A stretch of DNA of 64,000 nucleotides from Phlebotomus papatasi (Eukaryota; Arthropoda; Insecta; Diptera; Psychodidae), in contig NC_077223.1 of assembly GCF_024763615.1 (NCBI RefSeq), positions 59,954,627 through 60,018,626 on the forward strand, in the 5' to 3' direction. Under the pieces are notes generated by a model. It saw nothing but the letters and a program-made list of their open reading frames with translations. It was not told the DNA's origin and searched no databases. Positions 20,556 through 32,699 of the stretch are shown in pieces; position 1 is the first letter of the stretch; each line of letters opens with the position of its first letter. A program made the position numbers and the translations under genes.

Positions 20556-22985
20556 TCCCCTACAAGAAATCCATAATAAATTGAATGAAGAGGTAGTAAA
20601 TTTCCCCATGGTGCCTCAAAAATATCATATCGAAAAGTGCATTTTCCTGCGAAATAGAGAATATTTCGGCAAAGTTTTGGAACGGTAAATTTACTATAGG
20701 ACTATTGATACAAAATCTTTCATCTATCACGTCTTCTGGGAGCTTGTGAAAAATAAAATATCCGTTTTGTCAGAATTGCCCCACGTTTCCCTACATTTTC
20801 TTCAAAATAATGTGTGGGAAGGATAAATAGAAGAATCCCCATGGCTGCGCTGAACTGCCTATTGATACACGATGGATCCCCCTATGTCTCTTTCTTTATA
20901 TGAAACCTTAACGCATGAAAAAACTTCTTGGAAGGAGGTTCCCTCCATCCTGGATATAAAATCGAAAATCGTCTCTAAGGAAAGGACCAAATTTTACGGC
21001 TTCTTCCCCAAAATTTATCGTTCACAATTTTCTCCTGTTCTTTTTTTCTTTCAACTGTATGTTCTTTTTTTATTCATCTCAGAGCTGGAGGCCTCAACGG
21101 CTACAAGAAATCTTATATTAGCTCAATTCATTCGCCTACAGGGGTAAATTGTTTACTGCTAATGAAGTTTTGAAATGGAAAAACTGAACTCATAACTTGT
21201 TATTTCTCGATAAGTTTGATGAGTTTGGTTCCATTTGTAGAACGCAAAAACATATTTGGGTCAAAATAGTGATTCGACTGCCTCCGACATCATCTTCGAC
21301 TACCATCTCTCTTCAATATTATCTCTAAGAGGTTTTATTTGCATTTCCAAATCCGCCGTTATTTGGAGATAGAAGCGGGTTCATTCATCCCTCATTAGTT
21401 GATCATGGGTTCTTTCGATAGGAATTCCTATGAAGTCTTTAAATTTTTGTATTTGGGAGAACATGAGATGGAGAACGAGATAACCCAAGAGGACTCTGCG
21501 AGAAATGCATTCAATCAGTCAATGTAGGACTGGAGAAGCTTTTGTGCTCCTGACACTTTAATCCTCCATGCTCCCATCATCGTTACACAAAATGTACCAA
21601 GAAACGATAGTGATTTGTCCTTCTCTGCCTGATTCTCTTCTTTGCCATTTGCAGCATTTTCACAAAATCACTCCTTTTGTACCCTCATTCCATCAGTAAA
21701 TGCAATTTTTCACATTGCATTCCCCAATACGGATGTTCCCGAGAAAAGTGGACCTTGACAAATGATTCTAGGATGTCTCTTGATTTTCTACATCTTCAAC
21801 AATGTTCCAATATATTGTGATTTATTTGCTTATGTTGCCACGGACATTTTCCACTCGCCAGAGGAAATGCACCCATTTTCCACCCCATTATGATGAAGCT
21901 CTCATGTTTGAGATACCATCACATGCATTTCTCTGAGAGTTTATGTCCCAGAACAAATCACCAAAACTCTCATTCCATACTCTCATCTTCTTTTCAAAAG
22001 GCTCGAAAATTGAGCTTCACCTTTAACATCCTATTTGCATTCATTTCATTCTAATTAGGAATCATCACTTTGCTGGTAAATTCACCCCAAAGCCCTTTTG
22101 CTACCTGCAACCCTTCTCAATTTCAGTCCAGAAGACATGATTCCTTGGGAAATTGCAATTTGCACTTAAGATGTTCTCTCTGGAGCCGCAAGGTGAGATG
22201 AAATTGAGAATAGATGGAAAGTGGCTAAATGTGATGACTTTCCACTCTGCATCCCACCAACATTCTCATCTGCCAGCAATAGCTTTTTCTCCAAGCTCAA
22301 TTATCTTGAAATAACGCTGAAATTCCACAGTTCGCCCTTGATGTTTCTAAGAAGAACTAAGCACAACATAGTTTACTAATTATCCCATGTCTGAGGTAGA
22401 ATTACTGAACTATAAGTTAAAATAGATTTCTGATTTCTAAGAATTATTCTATTGTTTCACTCATATAAATATAGATTATGGTTTATTTTACAAATTTTAT
22501 GTCTATCGGTTTACACAAATTGGATTAAAATTAATTGGTAATAAGAAAAGCTATTATCAATACTACGCAATAATTAAAGCATAGAATTCAGCAAAATATC
22601 TGGTTTTTTTAACTCTTAATACGATATTTTTCTATTTCATTTCTTAAAATCGGGGCCAAATTAATAGGTACAGTTAATAGTGTAAAAATAGTCAAAAGAT
22701 AATCCGTAAAATAGGTTAAATGCATAAATAAGGTGCATAAAGGGTTTAAACATTAAGATACGCTTCAGTCGAAAAAGATTAACTGCTCTATCTGGGCCAG
22801 GGCCAGGGCCAGGGAGTCCAAGCAAGTAGTGCTTTTTTTAATAAAATTCATTATATTGTTAATTAATGCTAGTACTTAATAGTGTTTCCATATTATTTCT
22901 TCAGATTTATATTGAATTTTCCCAGGTAGATTATTTTTTTCGTGTAAAAGAATAACATTTTGTCAATGATACACCAGTGAAGTCA
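20556..22985. other. Unique block, with one DNA-element relic
   Basis: 'agaattgccccacgtttccc' and TAC (20768-20792) look like a stray right end of the GGGG/CCCC family. 21500-22360 is unique, moderately GC-rich sequence with no reading frame of interest. A triple GGGCCA run lies near 22797-22818. Confidence 0.35.
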
Positions 22986-23087
22986 TGTTTCTTATATCGG
23001 ACACTTATTATGTGTTTTTCAAAAAATTAAAAAAAATAGTTTTAACAAATTTTAGTGATAGAAGAATGTCAATGAAACAACTAACAT

Positions 23088-23170
23088 GGTGCTGTGGAAA
23101 AAGCTTTGGGAGAGTTCTTAAAGGGCAAGAAACTTAGAGGGTCCGAAATTACAAACAATGCATTGTCCTA
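23088..23170 (+). pseudogene. Pipsqueak-type HTH transposase relic
   Basis: The plus-strand frame from 23088 reads GAVEKALGEFLKGKKLRGSE. It closely parallels the relic at 55402-55551 (DDVEKALAEFKKGKLLRESG), the first helix region of a pipsqueak-type HTH as found in pogo/jerky transposases. Clear element ends were not found. Confidence 0.45.
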
Positions 23171-23391
23171 TTGCTTTATTCTTTTTACCGTATTTAAAAT
23201 TATTGTAAATAAAATAAAGTGAATAAACCACTTCTACAAATTTCAAAACGGAACTTTTGAAAAGAAAGTAACAAAGAATTTCAATTGAAGGGGAAATGGG
23301 GTAGTATCATAAAGCTAAAGTTTTTTCAAAACTTATTTGTTAAACAAATATAAACCATATTTTTAAATTAATTATAACTCGTTACCTTCTC

Positions 23392-23401
23392 TTGAGTATA
23401 T
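23392..23401 (+). repeat. Target-site duplication of minus-strand SINE, left
   Basis: TTGAGTATAT, repeated exactly at 23674-23683. Confidence 0.75.
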
Positions 23402-23673
23402 AATAATAATAATAATAATGCTGGCACAATATTCCAGAAAGGAACAAGGCCTTCCTGCAAGGGGATAGACATGCGTTATTATTTTTCCTTGTACGGAATG
23501 AGATTTTCAGTCCCATGTGAGTGGAATCAAGCGCAGTGAAGCTCACTGGATGCAATTCGAACACCTTTAACGCCAGAAAAATTCCTGATGACGTAAAGGA
23601 ATTCGAACCCTGGACACTTGCATCATAGATCATAGACCAAGTGCTCTACCACATGACCCATTGAGTGCCCCTG
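23402..23673 (-). mobile_element. Second tRNA-derived SINE family, complete
   Basis: On the minus strand the element starts near 23673 with CAGGGGCACTCAATGGGTCA. An A-box-like 'catgtggtagagcacttgg' and a B-box-like 'ccagggttcgaattcc' follow with tRNA-like spacing. The body is ~190 bp and the 3' end is an ATT-type trinucleotide run (23402-23420 on the plus strand: ATAATAATA). An exact 10-bp duplication (TTGAGTATAT) flanks it. The (ATT)n tail matches the tail type of the LINE at 12619-18194, a possible partner. The head differs from the 20090 SINE. Confidence 0.8.
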
Positions 23674-23683
23674 TTGAGTATAT
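23674..23683 (+). repeat. Target-site duplication of minus-strand SINE, right
   Basis: TTGAGTATAT, identical to 23392-23401. Confidence 0.75.
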
Positions 23684-23976
23684 GCTATCAATAAATACGC
23701 AGAACAAGTCCTAGAAAGTCATATATTGTCTCAAAAATATGTACTTGTGAAACTACCGTACCCTTCCCTATAAAAATTACGACACTTCAAAGACAGAACA
23801 TTGGTGCTTCAATGCTGCCTATTCGGAGTTTTGATACTGCACCCCTAATAGGTTTTAGATCTGTTTATCCTTTTTCTGTGAAATTGCTTAAATGTTGACG
23901 CCTAAACTACTCCAGACTACTCTACATTCCAGTTAATGAACAAGTAGTATCCTAAAGTATCGAACCTAAAGTATTA

Positions 23977-25777
23977 GGTGAGATTCTTAACAATCTCACC
24001 TACTATAATCCTAACAAAATTTCATGTCGTCCGATCGCGCTCAAACTTGGCCAAAATGTGTTTCGCCACTTCCTGATCACGAATATATGGGGGGCTAAGT
24101 TACGTTCCCGGCCGGCCGGCCGGCCGGCCGTCCGGCCGCTCTTTGGAGCTTAATAGCTCCTAAACTAAAAAAGATATCGACTTGCGGTTTTCGGCAAAGG
24201 TTAAACATCGTATGAAAATTGCAACTTGGTGCATTGACCCCCCACCCCCCACCCCTCCTTCCGCCATTTTGAAGACCCCTTTTTATTTGCTTTCTCAATA
24301 GCTCCGCCCCTATGACATCGAGCGGGCTCAAATTTTAGTATGTTATAGCTGGGCCTTAGAGCTTTCCATCAGTACCAAACTTAAGGTCCCCCGACCCCCC
24401 TGACCCGAGCTATAAGGGTCCAAAAAAATTTTCTTAAAATGGCCATAACTCCGGTTCTAATTGTCAGAATTTAAAAAGTGAGGGCTTTTTGGAAAGCTCT
24501 CGTGAAATTCCACTTCCCCTTCTAACATCGCAAGTTCATAAAACCACCGCTAGGGGCGCTTTTTTTAAGAAGAAAATTTTTAAATCTTAAAAGTTAAATA
24601 ACTCAAAAATTCCTTATGCAATCAGGCTGAAATTTTAGTATGTTGTAGCCGTTGATTATACCTATCAAACAAAAAAAACCTAAAGTCGATCTATAACCCC
24701 TGACCCGAGCTATAAGGGGTCAAAGTTCGAACATTGACCGGCCTTTATCTCCGGTTCTAATTAACATAGCGACATAAATTTTACCTTTTTGGTTTCGTCT
24801 CGATGAGCACTTTCAGATGGAAGTTCAAAAAGTCACCACAGGTGGCGCTGTGATAGCGTCAAAATTCATCGAAATTCAAAGTCACTTTTCTCAAAAACGG
24901 CATTGTGCAAGTTAATGAAATTTTAGTATGTTGTAGTCCAGTCTAGGACGTTTCCAAAATGGTGCAAAAGTGCGCTGTGATTTCAATAGAACCGGAGATA
25001 TGAGGGGTCAAAGTTCACGAAATTCAAAAAATCATATCTCCGGTTCTATGTGACCGATTTTGATGAATGAGGGCTTAAACAAAAGATCTCACCAAATGCT
25101 ACAACTTTCTAGAATATTTGAACTTCGTGGGACCAACACCAGGGGCGCCACAGTCGAAAAACCAATTTCAATATCACATAACCTCAATTATCTCGACTGT
25201 CGCTGAACCGATTTTGATGATTACTTCGACATAATTGTAGAGCACATTTGTCTCTACATTTCGTCCATACATCATTTTCCACTCAGACTACGCTATCACT
25301 CCGATTTTGCCGTTTAAGTGTGAAAAAATTGATTTTTCCCATAATAACGCTTTGAAATCACTCAGATGCCAATTTGACTGCCTCTACTCCACCAAGACAC
25401 TTAAAATAGGGTTTTAAATGGAAAGTCCCACAAAATACAACAATTCTTTGATATAGTTGAAGTTCAACAAATGACTACTTGGGGCACTCTGATGGATGAA
25501 AAAACGAGTTAAGAAACAAAAAAACCTCGCTTATCTTGGCTTCTGAGTAATCGATGAGATCATGTTCTATGAGAAAATTATAGAGAACATTCTGGTCTAC
25601 ATTTCACCCATATATCACTTTTCTGTCAGTTCTTCCAAATCCTTGATATTTTGGTTTAAATACAAAATTTGTATAATTTCACGAATTTTATTCAAGATAA
25701 CTGAATGGCGTCTCCCAACTTCAGCTCTAAATCGAATTTGCATGCATTCCGAGTTAGCTCACGTTAAGAATCTCACC
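23977..25777. mobile_element. 1.8-kb non-coding element with GGTGAGATTCTTAAC ends
   Basis: GGTGAGATTCTTAAC at 23977-23991 is complemented exactly by 25763-25777. The left end is itself a hairpin (GGTGAGATT...AATCTCACC, 23977-24000). The interior repeats a paragraph-like theme: 'atctccggttctaa' or its complement occurs near 24434, 24742, 24998 and 25030, each followed by sequence ending in a 'g(g)cgct/gcgcc' phrase. There is no coding capacity. A faint relative of the right end is at 62530-62555. Class is unknown. Confidence 0.55.
24108..24137. repeat. CCGG simple repeat
   Basis: About seven near-perfect CCGG/GGCC units, extremely GC-rich in an AT-rich region, inside the 1.8-kb element. Confidence 0.9.
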
Positions 25778-26259
25778 ACCATAAGCCGGTTAGGATTATC
25801 TGTCCCTTTTCTGGATAATATTTATAAATTCAGTACTAATATAACTTTTAAAGCTATTAGCCCTTTAAAAATTTTTTTTTTCTAATCTAAATTATTTTTC
25901 TTCATGACCGAATTTTGTACAAAATAAACTTTTTAGTCACAGATGTTTCCTTTCCTATAAAAGCATATCGAAATTTCCAGTATATTTTGCGGGTGAGAGC
26001 ATCGGATATTTGTTTTTATAAATTTTATATAAGGAAAAAAATTAATGGAGTGACACGAACTCTAAAAAGTGCAACCACTTCCTGTGTACATTTTTTCTTC
26101 CGTCCCACATTTTACTGCTTGTACTATACAAAGAAAGCTGTATATAAACACTCGTTTTTTACTCCTAACCACTTTTCTCAATACTAAGGAAATTTTTGTT
26201 ATTTTTTGAAAGTCTTAACTAAGCGTTGGCAATTTGTTTCAATAGGGACATAAATTTCT
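25778..26259. other. AT-rich non-coding block
   Basis: No gene or repeat boundary is recognised. Confidence 0.4.
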
Positions 26260-26870
26260 CTATAGTGTGTAAAGACAATTAGTCTTCACGCTGTTTGTCT
26301 GTCTGTCGGGCGGATCCACCCAGTCATCACGAGCTCTGGACTCTGGAGGCCAAACGGTTAGATATAGTGACCTGCAAGAAACCCCTCATAATTGGACTCG
26401 AGAACCATTAACATGCCTCTTATTTCCTCCCCCTTCTCCCCTTACCATCCAAAACAATATGTTTTGAGTTTTATCGAAAACAGTTAGTGATTTTTTAATA
26501 CATATACGAGAAAATACCGTTGAATCATTCGTAACATATTTTTTCAAGGCCAAAGGTTAAAATACCTCTAAAGAGCATATTTCTCAACCGAATCGTTTCA
26601 TATTTGGGCCGTTGGAAAGGTCTTGGAATCTTCGATAAAACCAATCCGGTTCCAATCGGTTATGAAATGATATACCGGTTGCGGTCCGATTTTTTGTACG
26701 AAAATCAATTGCATTACTTTTAAGAAATTTTTGGCGGTTTTTTGGCTGATTTATAAATAATTTAAAATTGTTTGTAAATCTGTATACGATAAATGATAAA
26801 TGATGTGAAAGTTCTTAAGAGGGATGGCATGTAAGCCATAGGTTCGAGCATTGCATTTATCATTTAAATT
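26260..26870 (+). repeat. Interspersed repeat family A, fullest copy
   Basis: In order: 'acgctgtttgtctgtctgtc', 'ggaggccaaacggttagata', 'tcgaaaacagttagtg', 'ggccgttggaaaggtcttgg', 'ccggttccaatcggttatg', 'ctgatttataaat' and 'gataaatgatgtgaaag'. This order is shared by the other copies and helps define inserted sequence elsewhere in the window. Confidence 0.65.
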
Positions 26871-28439
26871 TCAACTTAATTTCGATGATTTGAATTGAAA
26901 TTGAATAATTTTATCGTACCGTTGGAAGATATACCTATCTATGGATAAAATTCATAGTTGATTCTTGAAGAGAGGGAAATAAAATAGTGTCTTATTTTAA
27001 AGACTTAAAGTTATTTTGGGATCATCAGAGTCTCACTCGAGAATTACAATTTGCCAATACAGTTTTGAAAAAAAATATCTTTTATGTGTCTATTGTAGGT
27101 AAACCATGAGGGATGCTTTTGCAATCAAAATTAAAACAATTTTTGTTCGTTTTACATTTTTCCACCACTGAAAAGGTGCTTTCAGTCAAAGGATATACTA
27201 ATTATTCTCGGAAAATAATTTGATTCAAAGCACTTTTATCTGATAAATCTCAGAATATTCCTGGAAGGAATAGTCTGTCTATCTCTCAATCTTTCACACG
27301 CATCTATTTATGTTTCCAACCTATTCTCGAATATAGTGACTATGGCTGTAGGGTTCGATTTCCTATAATCGTAAATTTTACCCCTGAATAGCAGTGTCGA
27401 TTGTGGAACGTGCAAAAGATGCCTCAAGAGGTGGTTCATGGGAGACACACTGAATTGTTTTATGTGATTGAATGGGATGAAAAATGGTCCTTGTGGGAGT
27501 GAGAGAATCACTCAAAATGGGACAAGCGTGTGTGTGTTAAAAAAGATGTTGATGACATTCCCCTTGAGCTATGACCAATTTGAGTTGAGTGTGTGGCAGA
27601 AATTTTCCTCACGTTCCTGCTGAAAAAAAATGAGTTTTCCTTATGGACAGCACGGATGGCACATTCAGCAATCTCTGGGTGAGAATTCACTCATGGCAGG
27701 TGTAAGGTATCCAGCCGAGACTGCAATAAATGCACCGAGGATGTGGAATTAATTAAATTTAATTATATTCTGGGCCACTATTATTGGGGCTTAGTTGGGT
27801 GTCACCCTCCCCAAAGTGGCGACGATGATGCACCAGGTGCTTCTCGGAGACCGCCTCATCTTCCACCATGAAAATTAACCCCAAGAAGGATTATTATTCT
27901 CTTATTAAATATGATTTATTTCCCATATAACCCACTTGGGCTCAATAGATTTCACTGAAATGGGTAGATTGCACGGCAGTTTCAGACAGAATTAATTTCA
28001 TTCTTGAATTTAAAAAAAAACAGCAACGAAAATTAAATATTTATTTTGAAACGAAACTAGGCATTACCGTGATGTACTTCAGCTCTACAAACCAATTCTT
28101 AAGCAAAATTACATTATGATAAAACTTAATTCAATTAAATAATAGAAGAAAAAAGCCGAATTTCAAAGATGCCGCAATTCAAAATTACTCCACATACCCC
28201 TACATCGCTTCCAAATTAATAACATTTAAGTAAACGCTTAATTTTTCATTGAAACTACATAACGGTGCGATTACGGAAGTAGACAGAAAATCCAGTTTTT
28301 GGTCATAATATATCATTTCCTTAACAGACTGCTGTTAAGAAGTCCTCCCTTTAAAATATGAGTCTCTCGCTTCAAAATAGGCCACGCCCTCGTAATATTT
28401 TAGTGCTCGAACTCATAGAGAGAGCAATGATCGTCTTTT
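26871..28439. other. Unique non-coding block
   Basis: No exons or element ends are recognised. 27250-27860 is slightly GC-richer and may be single-copy intronic or intergenic DNA. Confidence 0.35.
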
Positions 28440-29110
28440 TTTTTCAACTTGTCACCGTTCTGGAGCTTAAATGGTAAAAGATATCGACTTCCAGTCTTCG
28501 ATGACCCTCAATAAAAAAAACGATATCTCTAGACGTTTTTCCCCTCCCCACCGCTCCTCCTCTATCCCCTGCAAAACCATGTTTTTTTGGTTTTTCTCGA
28601 AAACGACTCCTACGATTTCTTTTGTTTTTGGATATGTTTTGGAGGTGGTCTAGGCGAACATTTCGTCCAAACGAACTTATGACTGGAAAATTAGCCATTT
28701 TGAATTACTCAAGGCCACACGTCAACCACTTTGGAGGGCCGATTTATCAACCGATTTGGTTAAATTTGGATTTATTGGAAAAGTATTGTAATTTCGAATC
28801 CGCGGCTGCATAGGCCTTCATCGATAATGAACCGGTTAAGTACCGATTTTTGAATAATGTTACATCCCATATAATTAACGTTCCCTGAAAATCATGTTTT
28901 TTCTGTTTTTCTCAAAATTTACACAATCATTTTAAATGATTTTCAGATATGTTTAGAGGTAGTTAAGGTGAACATTTAGCCCAAACACATAGCTATGATC
29001 GGAAAATTCGCCATTTTGAATTAATCAAGGCCAAAGGTCAACCATTTTGGAGGGCCTATTTATCAACCGATTTGTTTAAATTTCGATTTTTAAACTCGAA
29101 GTTTCGAACC
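28440..29110 (+). repeat. Repeat-A-related sequence, internally duplicated
   Basis: Two similar ~200-bp pieces follow each other. 'gcgaacatttcgtccaaacg' then 'tggaaaattagccattttga' at 28653-28704 recurs as 'gtgaacatttagcccaaaca' then 'cggaaaattcgccattttga' at 28968-29018, each followed by 'accattttggagggc' type wording. It shares 'ttggagctta...aaagatatcgactt' with 24142-24185. Confidence 0.5.
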
Positions 29111-29363
29111 CTGCTACATCAAAAAACACCATACCCTACAAAGCAACAAAAGATCATTCGAAAAACTAATTCGCGATGAGCTCTATCTCGTGTTAGACAA
29201 AAAGTCACGATAAGCCTAAAATCCCTCTGCTGTGGCTTACCCATAAAGTTTATACCATAACGGTATGTCCCACACGAGCACAGCGTGCACCTCGAAGCGG
29301 GACATTCGCTCATTGCACGGCCAGTCACTCAGTACGTGACGATCGCCAAGGTAGTGCAGTGGT

Positions 29364-29372
29364 GTCTGAGGG
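29364..29372 (+). repeat. Target-site duplication, left (copy 4)
   Basis: GTCTGAGGG, repeated exactly at 29596-29604. Confidence 0.8.
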
Positions 29373-29595
29373 GGGTCCCGGTCAAAATCCTGAAAGCCAA
29401 AATCCCGAACGCCAAAATCTCGAAAGCCAAAATCCCGAATTTTTAAAAGTGTCATAGCTACTCCCACGATTGCACCTGCGCTTGCTGGAGGCAAAGGGAA
29501 ATCTTCTGTGTCTTGGGAAATTATTCTATACATTTTCCTCCATATAATTTCATCCCTTTCAGGATTTTGAACATTCGGGATTTTGGCAACCACCG
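29373..29595 (-). mobile_element. Foldback-like element, copy 4, 9-bp target duplication
   Basis: It lies in reverse orientation: it begins GGGTCCCGGTC with three to four 15-bp subrepeats (29383-29437), the conserved loop follows in complement, and a short arm ends GGCAACCACCG. It is flanked by GTCTGAGGG at 29364-29372 and 29596-29604. The second arm is reduced to about one to two subrepeats, so arm length varies between copies. Confidence 0.85.
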
Positions 29596-29604
29596 GTCTG
29601 AGGG
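29596..29604 (+). repeat. Target-site duplication, right (copy 4)
   Basis: GTCTGAGGG, identical to 29364-29372. Confidence 0.8.
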
Positions 29605-29906
29605 TCGTCCTCAGTTGTTCGTGAACTTAAGCCTCGATCTCTCTGATTTCGCTTAACACTCGTCAGTTCAATTATTCTGCAAAGCTGGGACGCTTTGCCA
29701 TCTCTTTTTTCTCTCTACAGAATTTCTGAGACGTTAACATTTTTCTTTCGGCACTTACAATTTTGAACAATAAAATCAATTATATTATTGTGGGAATAAA
29801 CCTACGCGACGTGAAATGTAGTCAACAGTAGGGAATTCCGGAAGTCATCGGGAAATTATCAATCACTCAGGGAAACACATCAACTATCTCTAGAGCTCTA
29901 ATAGCT

Positions 29907-30065
29907 ATCTCTAATAGCTTAGTTGGTAGAGTACTCATCTAGTTAACGAAAGGTCTCTAGGTCGATCCTGGGTGATTTTTTCCTATCACGACTCCGGAGA
30001 AAGCTGGATGATTTGAGTGTTACTTGCTCTGATGGACAGTTCTCTATACTCAAATAAAATTGACT
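29907..30065 (+). mobile_element. Possible tRNA-derived SINE
   Basis: TAGCTTAGTTGGTAGAGTA is an excellent Pol III A box, and 'ctaggtcgatcctggg' 45 bp later is a weakened B box (one base short). The stretch cannot fold as a full tRNA acceptor stem that I can see, and ~90 bp of unrelated body follows, so a SINE is likelier than a tRNA gene. Confidence 0.4.
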
Positions 30066-30069
30066 TGAA

Positions 30070-32520
30070 CTAAAGTTAAAACAACCGAAATATGAAGTAT
30101 ACCTTGAGGATCTTAAAGATTTATTTGCGGTCCGCTTTTGCATATTGTACATGACATGACGTTTCAACGTTTTCCTTAAAACCATCTCTTTTGACGATAA
30201 ACTTCTGTTAACAACAAAAATTTCATATAAAATTTACAGAAAAATGTAAAAAAAAATATATGAATGTTTTTGACATCAATGATCCATTTATGTGCTTTTA
30301 GTTCCATAGTCGCATTTTCCCAAGCTATCACACCTCACAGAACAGATGGAAATGGTTCTGGTAGCATAAATGATTCTCTCTCTTAAGCGCCAAAGATTTC
30401 CTCGCCAATTTTCCACAGCCATAATGGAATTTTCATGTAAATTTTGGAAACGTGTTTTCGTTTCTCAATAATCGTTTAATTTTCACTCTGGTTTTTTTTT
30501 TGGGTGAAAATATCCCAAGATTATGTTCAAAGGCGTTCCATTTCCATACTTTTCGATACTTCTGCTCTAGGGATGGATAACTTTCATAAATTATTCACAG
30601 TGCAAATTTTCAATGCAAAAGGATATGGAGTAAAGGCAAGGAAAATAATGATTGATTGAGAAAACATATTGCCCATTGCCTGTCTTCGAGTGAATTTAAT
30701 TTAATAAAAAAAAGTTTCTTGTGAAATATCAATAAACTTTTCAATTGACTTCGACTGCATGATCTCCCATTTAATATGTCACTTCAATCTCTCAACGTTT
30801 CCATATCGCAACAAATATTCCGTGGAAGTTTGCGTCTTCGACTTTCTTCCACTGGGCACATTATTCAGTCCCAGTCTGAGTGGCGTGGAAACTTTCAGAC
30901 ACTTTTACCGGGCAGCTTTTCGCATGGCAGCTCCCTGGCGGTGTGAGTTCACATGGGGATCATTTTGTAAGATGGGAGAGGACTTCATCTTATGCCAAGT
31001 GTCTGCTTTTTGCCTCCACCCATCAAAACCTCAACATCGGGGTTGTTTATTTTTCAAGGCACTCCAGAGGAACAAGCAAAATGGTATATAAAAAGTTTTG
31101 GGTGTTTTATTTATTTATTTGACTGTCGAGAAAAAGATACGCATTTATTCTTTTTTTTTTACCTCAATTATTTATAAAAGTGTAATGGAGAAGCTCTGCT
31201 TTTCACAACACTTCTTCCCCAAAGCTTTTTCCATCTCGTCCCTTGTTTTTCCATCTCCCAATTGTAAGACACTTTTGCAGGAGATGAGAATATTTACACC
31301 TTGACTGAGCTTTCCCTGAAGAGCTTCTTCAGTGGTTTCCAGCCACAAGGCTTCTCTAAGTAGCTCCTGAAATAAGTGATTTCTTTAAAATTTTTATTCA
31401 TTTGCACACCATTTCCTTGATTGCAGTGGAGTGTTGTTTTTTAAATAAAAAATAGTTTAAAGTCGAGTAATGGAATTAATAAAAACGGTATTTGCATATA
31501 CTGCGAACATTATCTTCTTCCGAAAGAGCACCACTCAAAAAAACTGACAGAATACAGTTCTTCTTGAGACAAAATACTATGATTTTTTAGATTTTGAAAT
31601 TGTAACAAACTAAATTTTAATTTTTTTATAAATTTTCTCTACAGAAATATTGCATTTTAAATACATCTATCTTTTATAGATTGAATACATCATTTAAAAA
31701 GCTTCAAAAACTCTCTAGAATTTGGATAATGGCTCTTTAATAACTGCTAAATTAAATTACGTGCCATAAAATAAGTCGGAGTTTAGTACCGCTAAATTTC
31801 AAAACTTTTGAATTTGACATTATTCTCCATATAAATACTGCATAAATTTCCTTTACCATTACTGCCAAAGTTCACAGGCTAAGTATTCTCGAGGTTCAGA
31901 TTGAGTCTATTTAGGTTCTTAGGCATAAGCTCTAATTTCTTATCACTCAAGCTTTTTTAGAAAATTTTCACTTAGGATTGGATTATTAGACCTATTATGT
32001 TCTGAAAAATCAATAAAATTGGTTGCAATTAGGGATTTTAAACCTTCGAGAACTAGGATAAACCTTTAATCTGAAAACCACTGAATCAGAACGTTTGAAA
32101 ATAATTGAGTTGTGCTCGGAAATAAATTGTCCGATGAATTGTTCAAATGTTTAGAATGCAATTTTATTAATATAAGTACTCTCCAATTGATTTTTTAAGT
32201 AATATTATGCTTATTTTTTTCCTATTTATTAAAAAAGACTTAAAAAATTATGTTAGATAATCATTTGCAAAAATTAAATTATTTGCTAGACAAATGAAGA
32301 ATTATTTTGTGTTCCGAATTTTCATTTTTTTTAACATTTATGTAATAGAAGGGGGTTTTAAGATTATATTTATTAAAAACCGCTGTTATTCGGCTGTAAG
32401 CGATACAAAAATGACACAACAAAAAAACTATGATACTCTTGATTATTTTAAAATGATATAGATTCATCATTTTTGGCCTTCTATTAACTTTTTCCAAAAA
32501 TTTAATACGAAATCAATTTT
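30070..32520. other. Unique non-coding block
   Basis: Open frames at 30759-31304 overlap in several frames without ATG-initiated coding that I recognise. No repeats with clear ends were found. 31440-32520 is strongly AT-rich. Confidence 0.35.
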
Positions 32521-32548
32521 TAGGATAGGGAAAACTACCCAGGCTTCG

Positions 32549-32695
32549 TATGATCCCAAGTTTCGTAATGACTAAATCGCACCCGTATTTTAAAAACTAG
32601 GGAAAGGTGAACGGTTTTTAAAATATATTACGGAGTCATAAATATTAAGAAACATAGGAAAAATTTAGTTATTATACGAAGCTTGGGATCACAAT
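32549..32695. mobile_element. Short inverted-repeat element
   Basis: GATCCCAAGTTTCGTAATGA near 32559-32578 is complemented, with a few mismatches, by sequence at 32668-32692 (TACGAAGCTTGGGATC). The ~95-bp interior is non-coding. Probably a small MITE. Confidence 0.5.
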
Positions 32696-32699
32696 CAAA

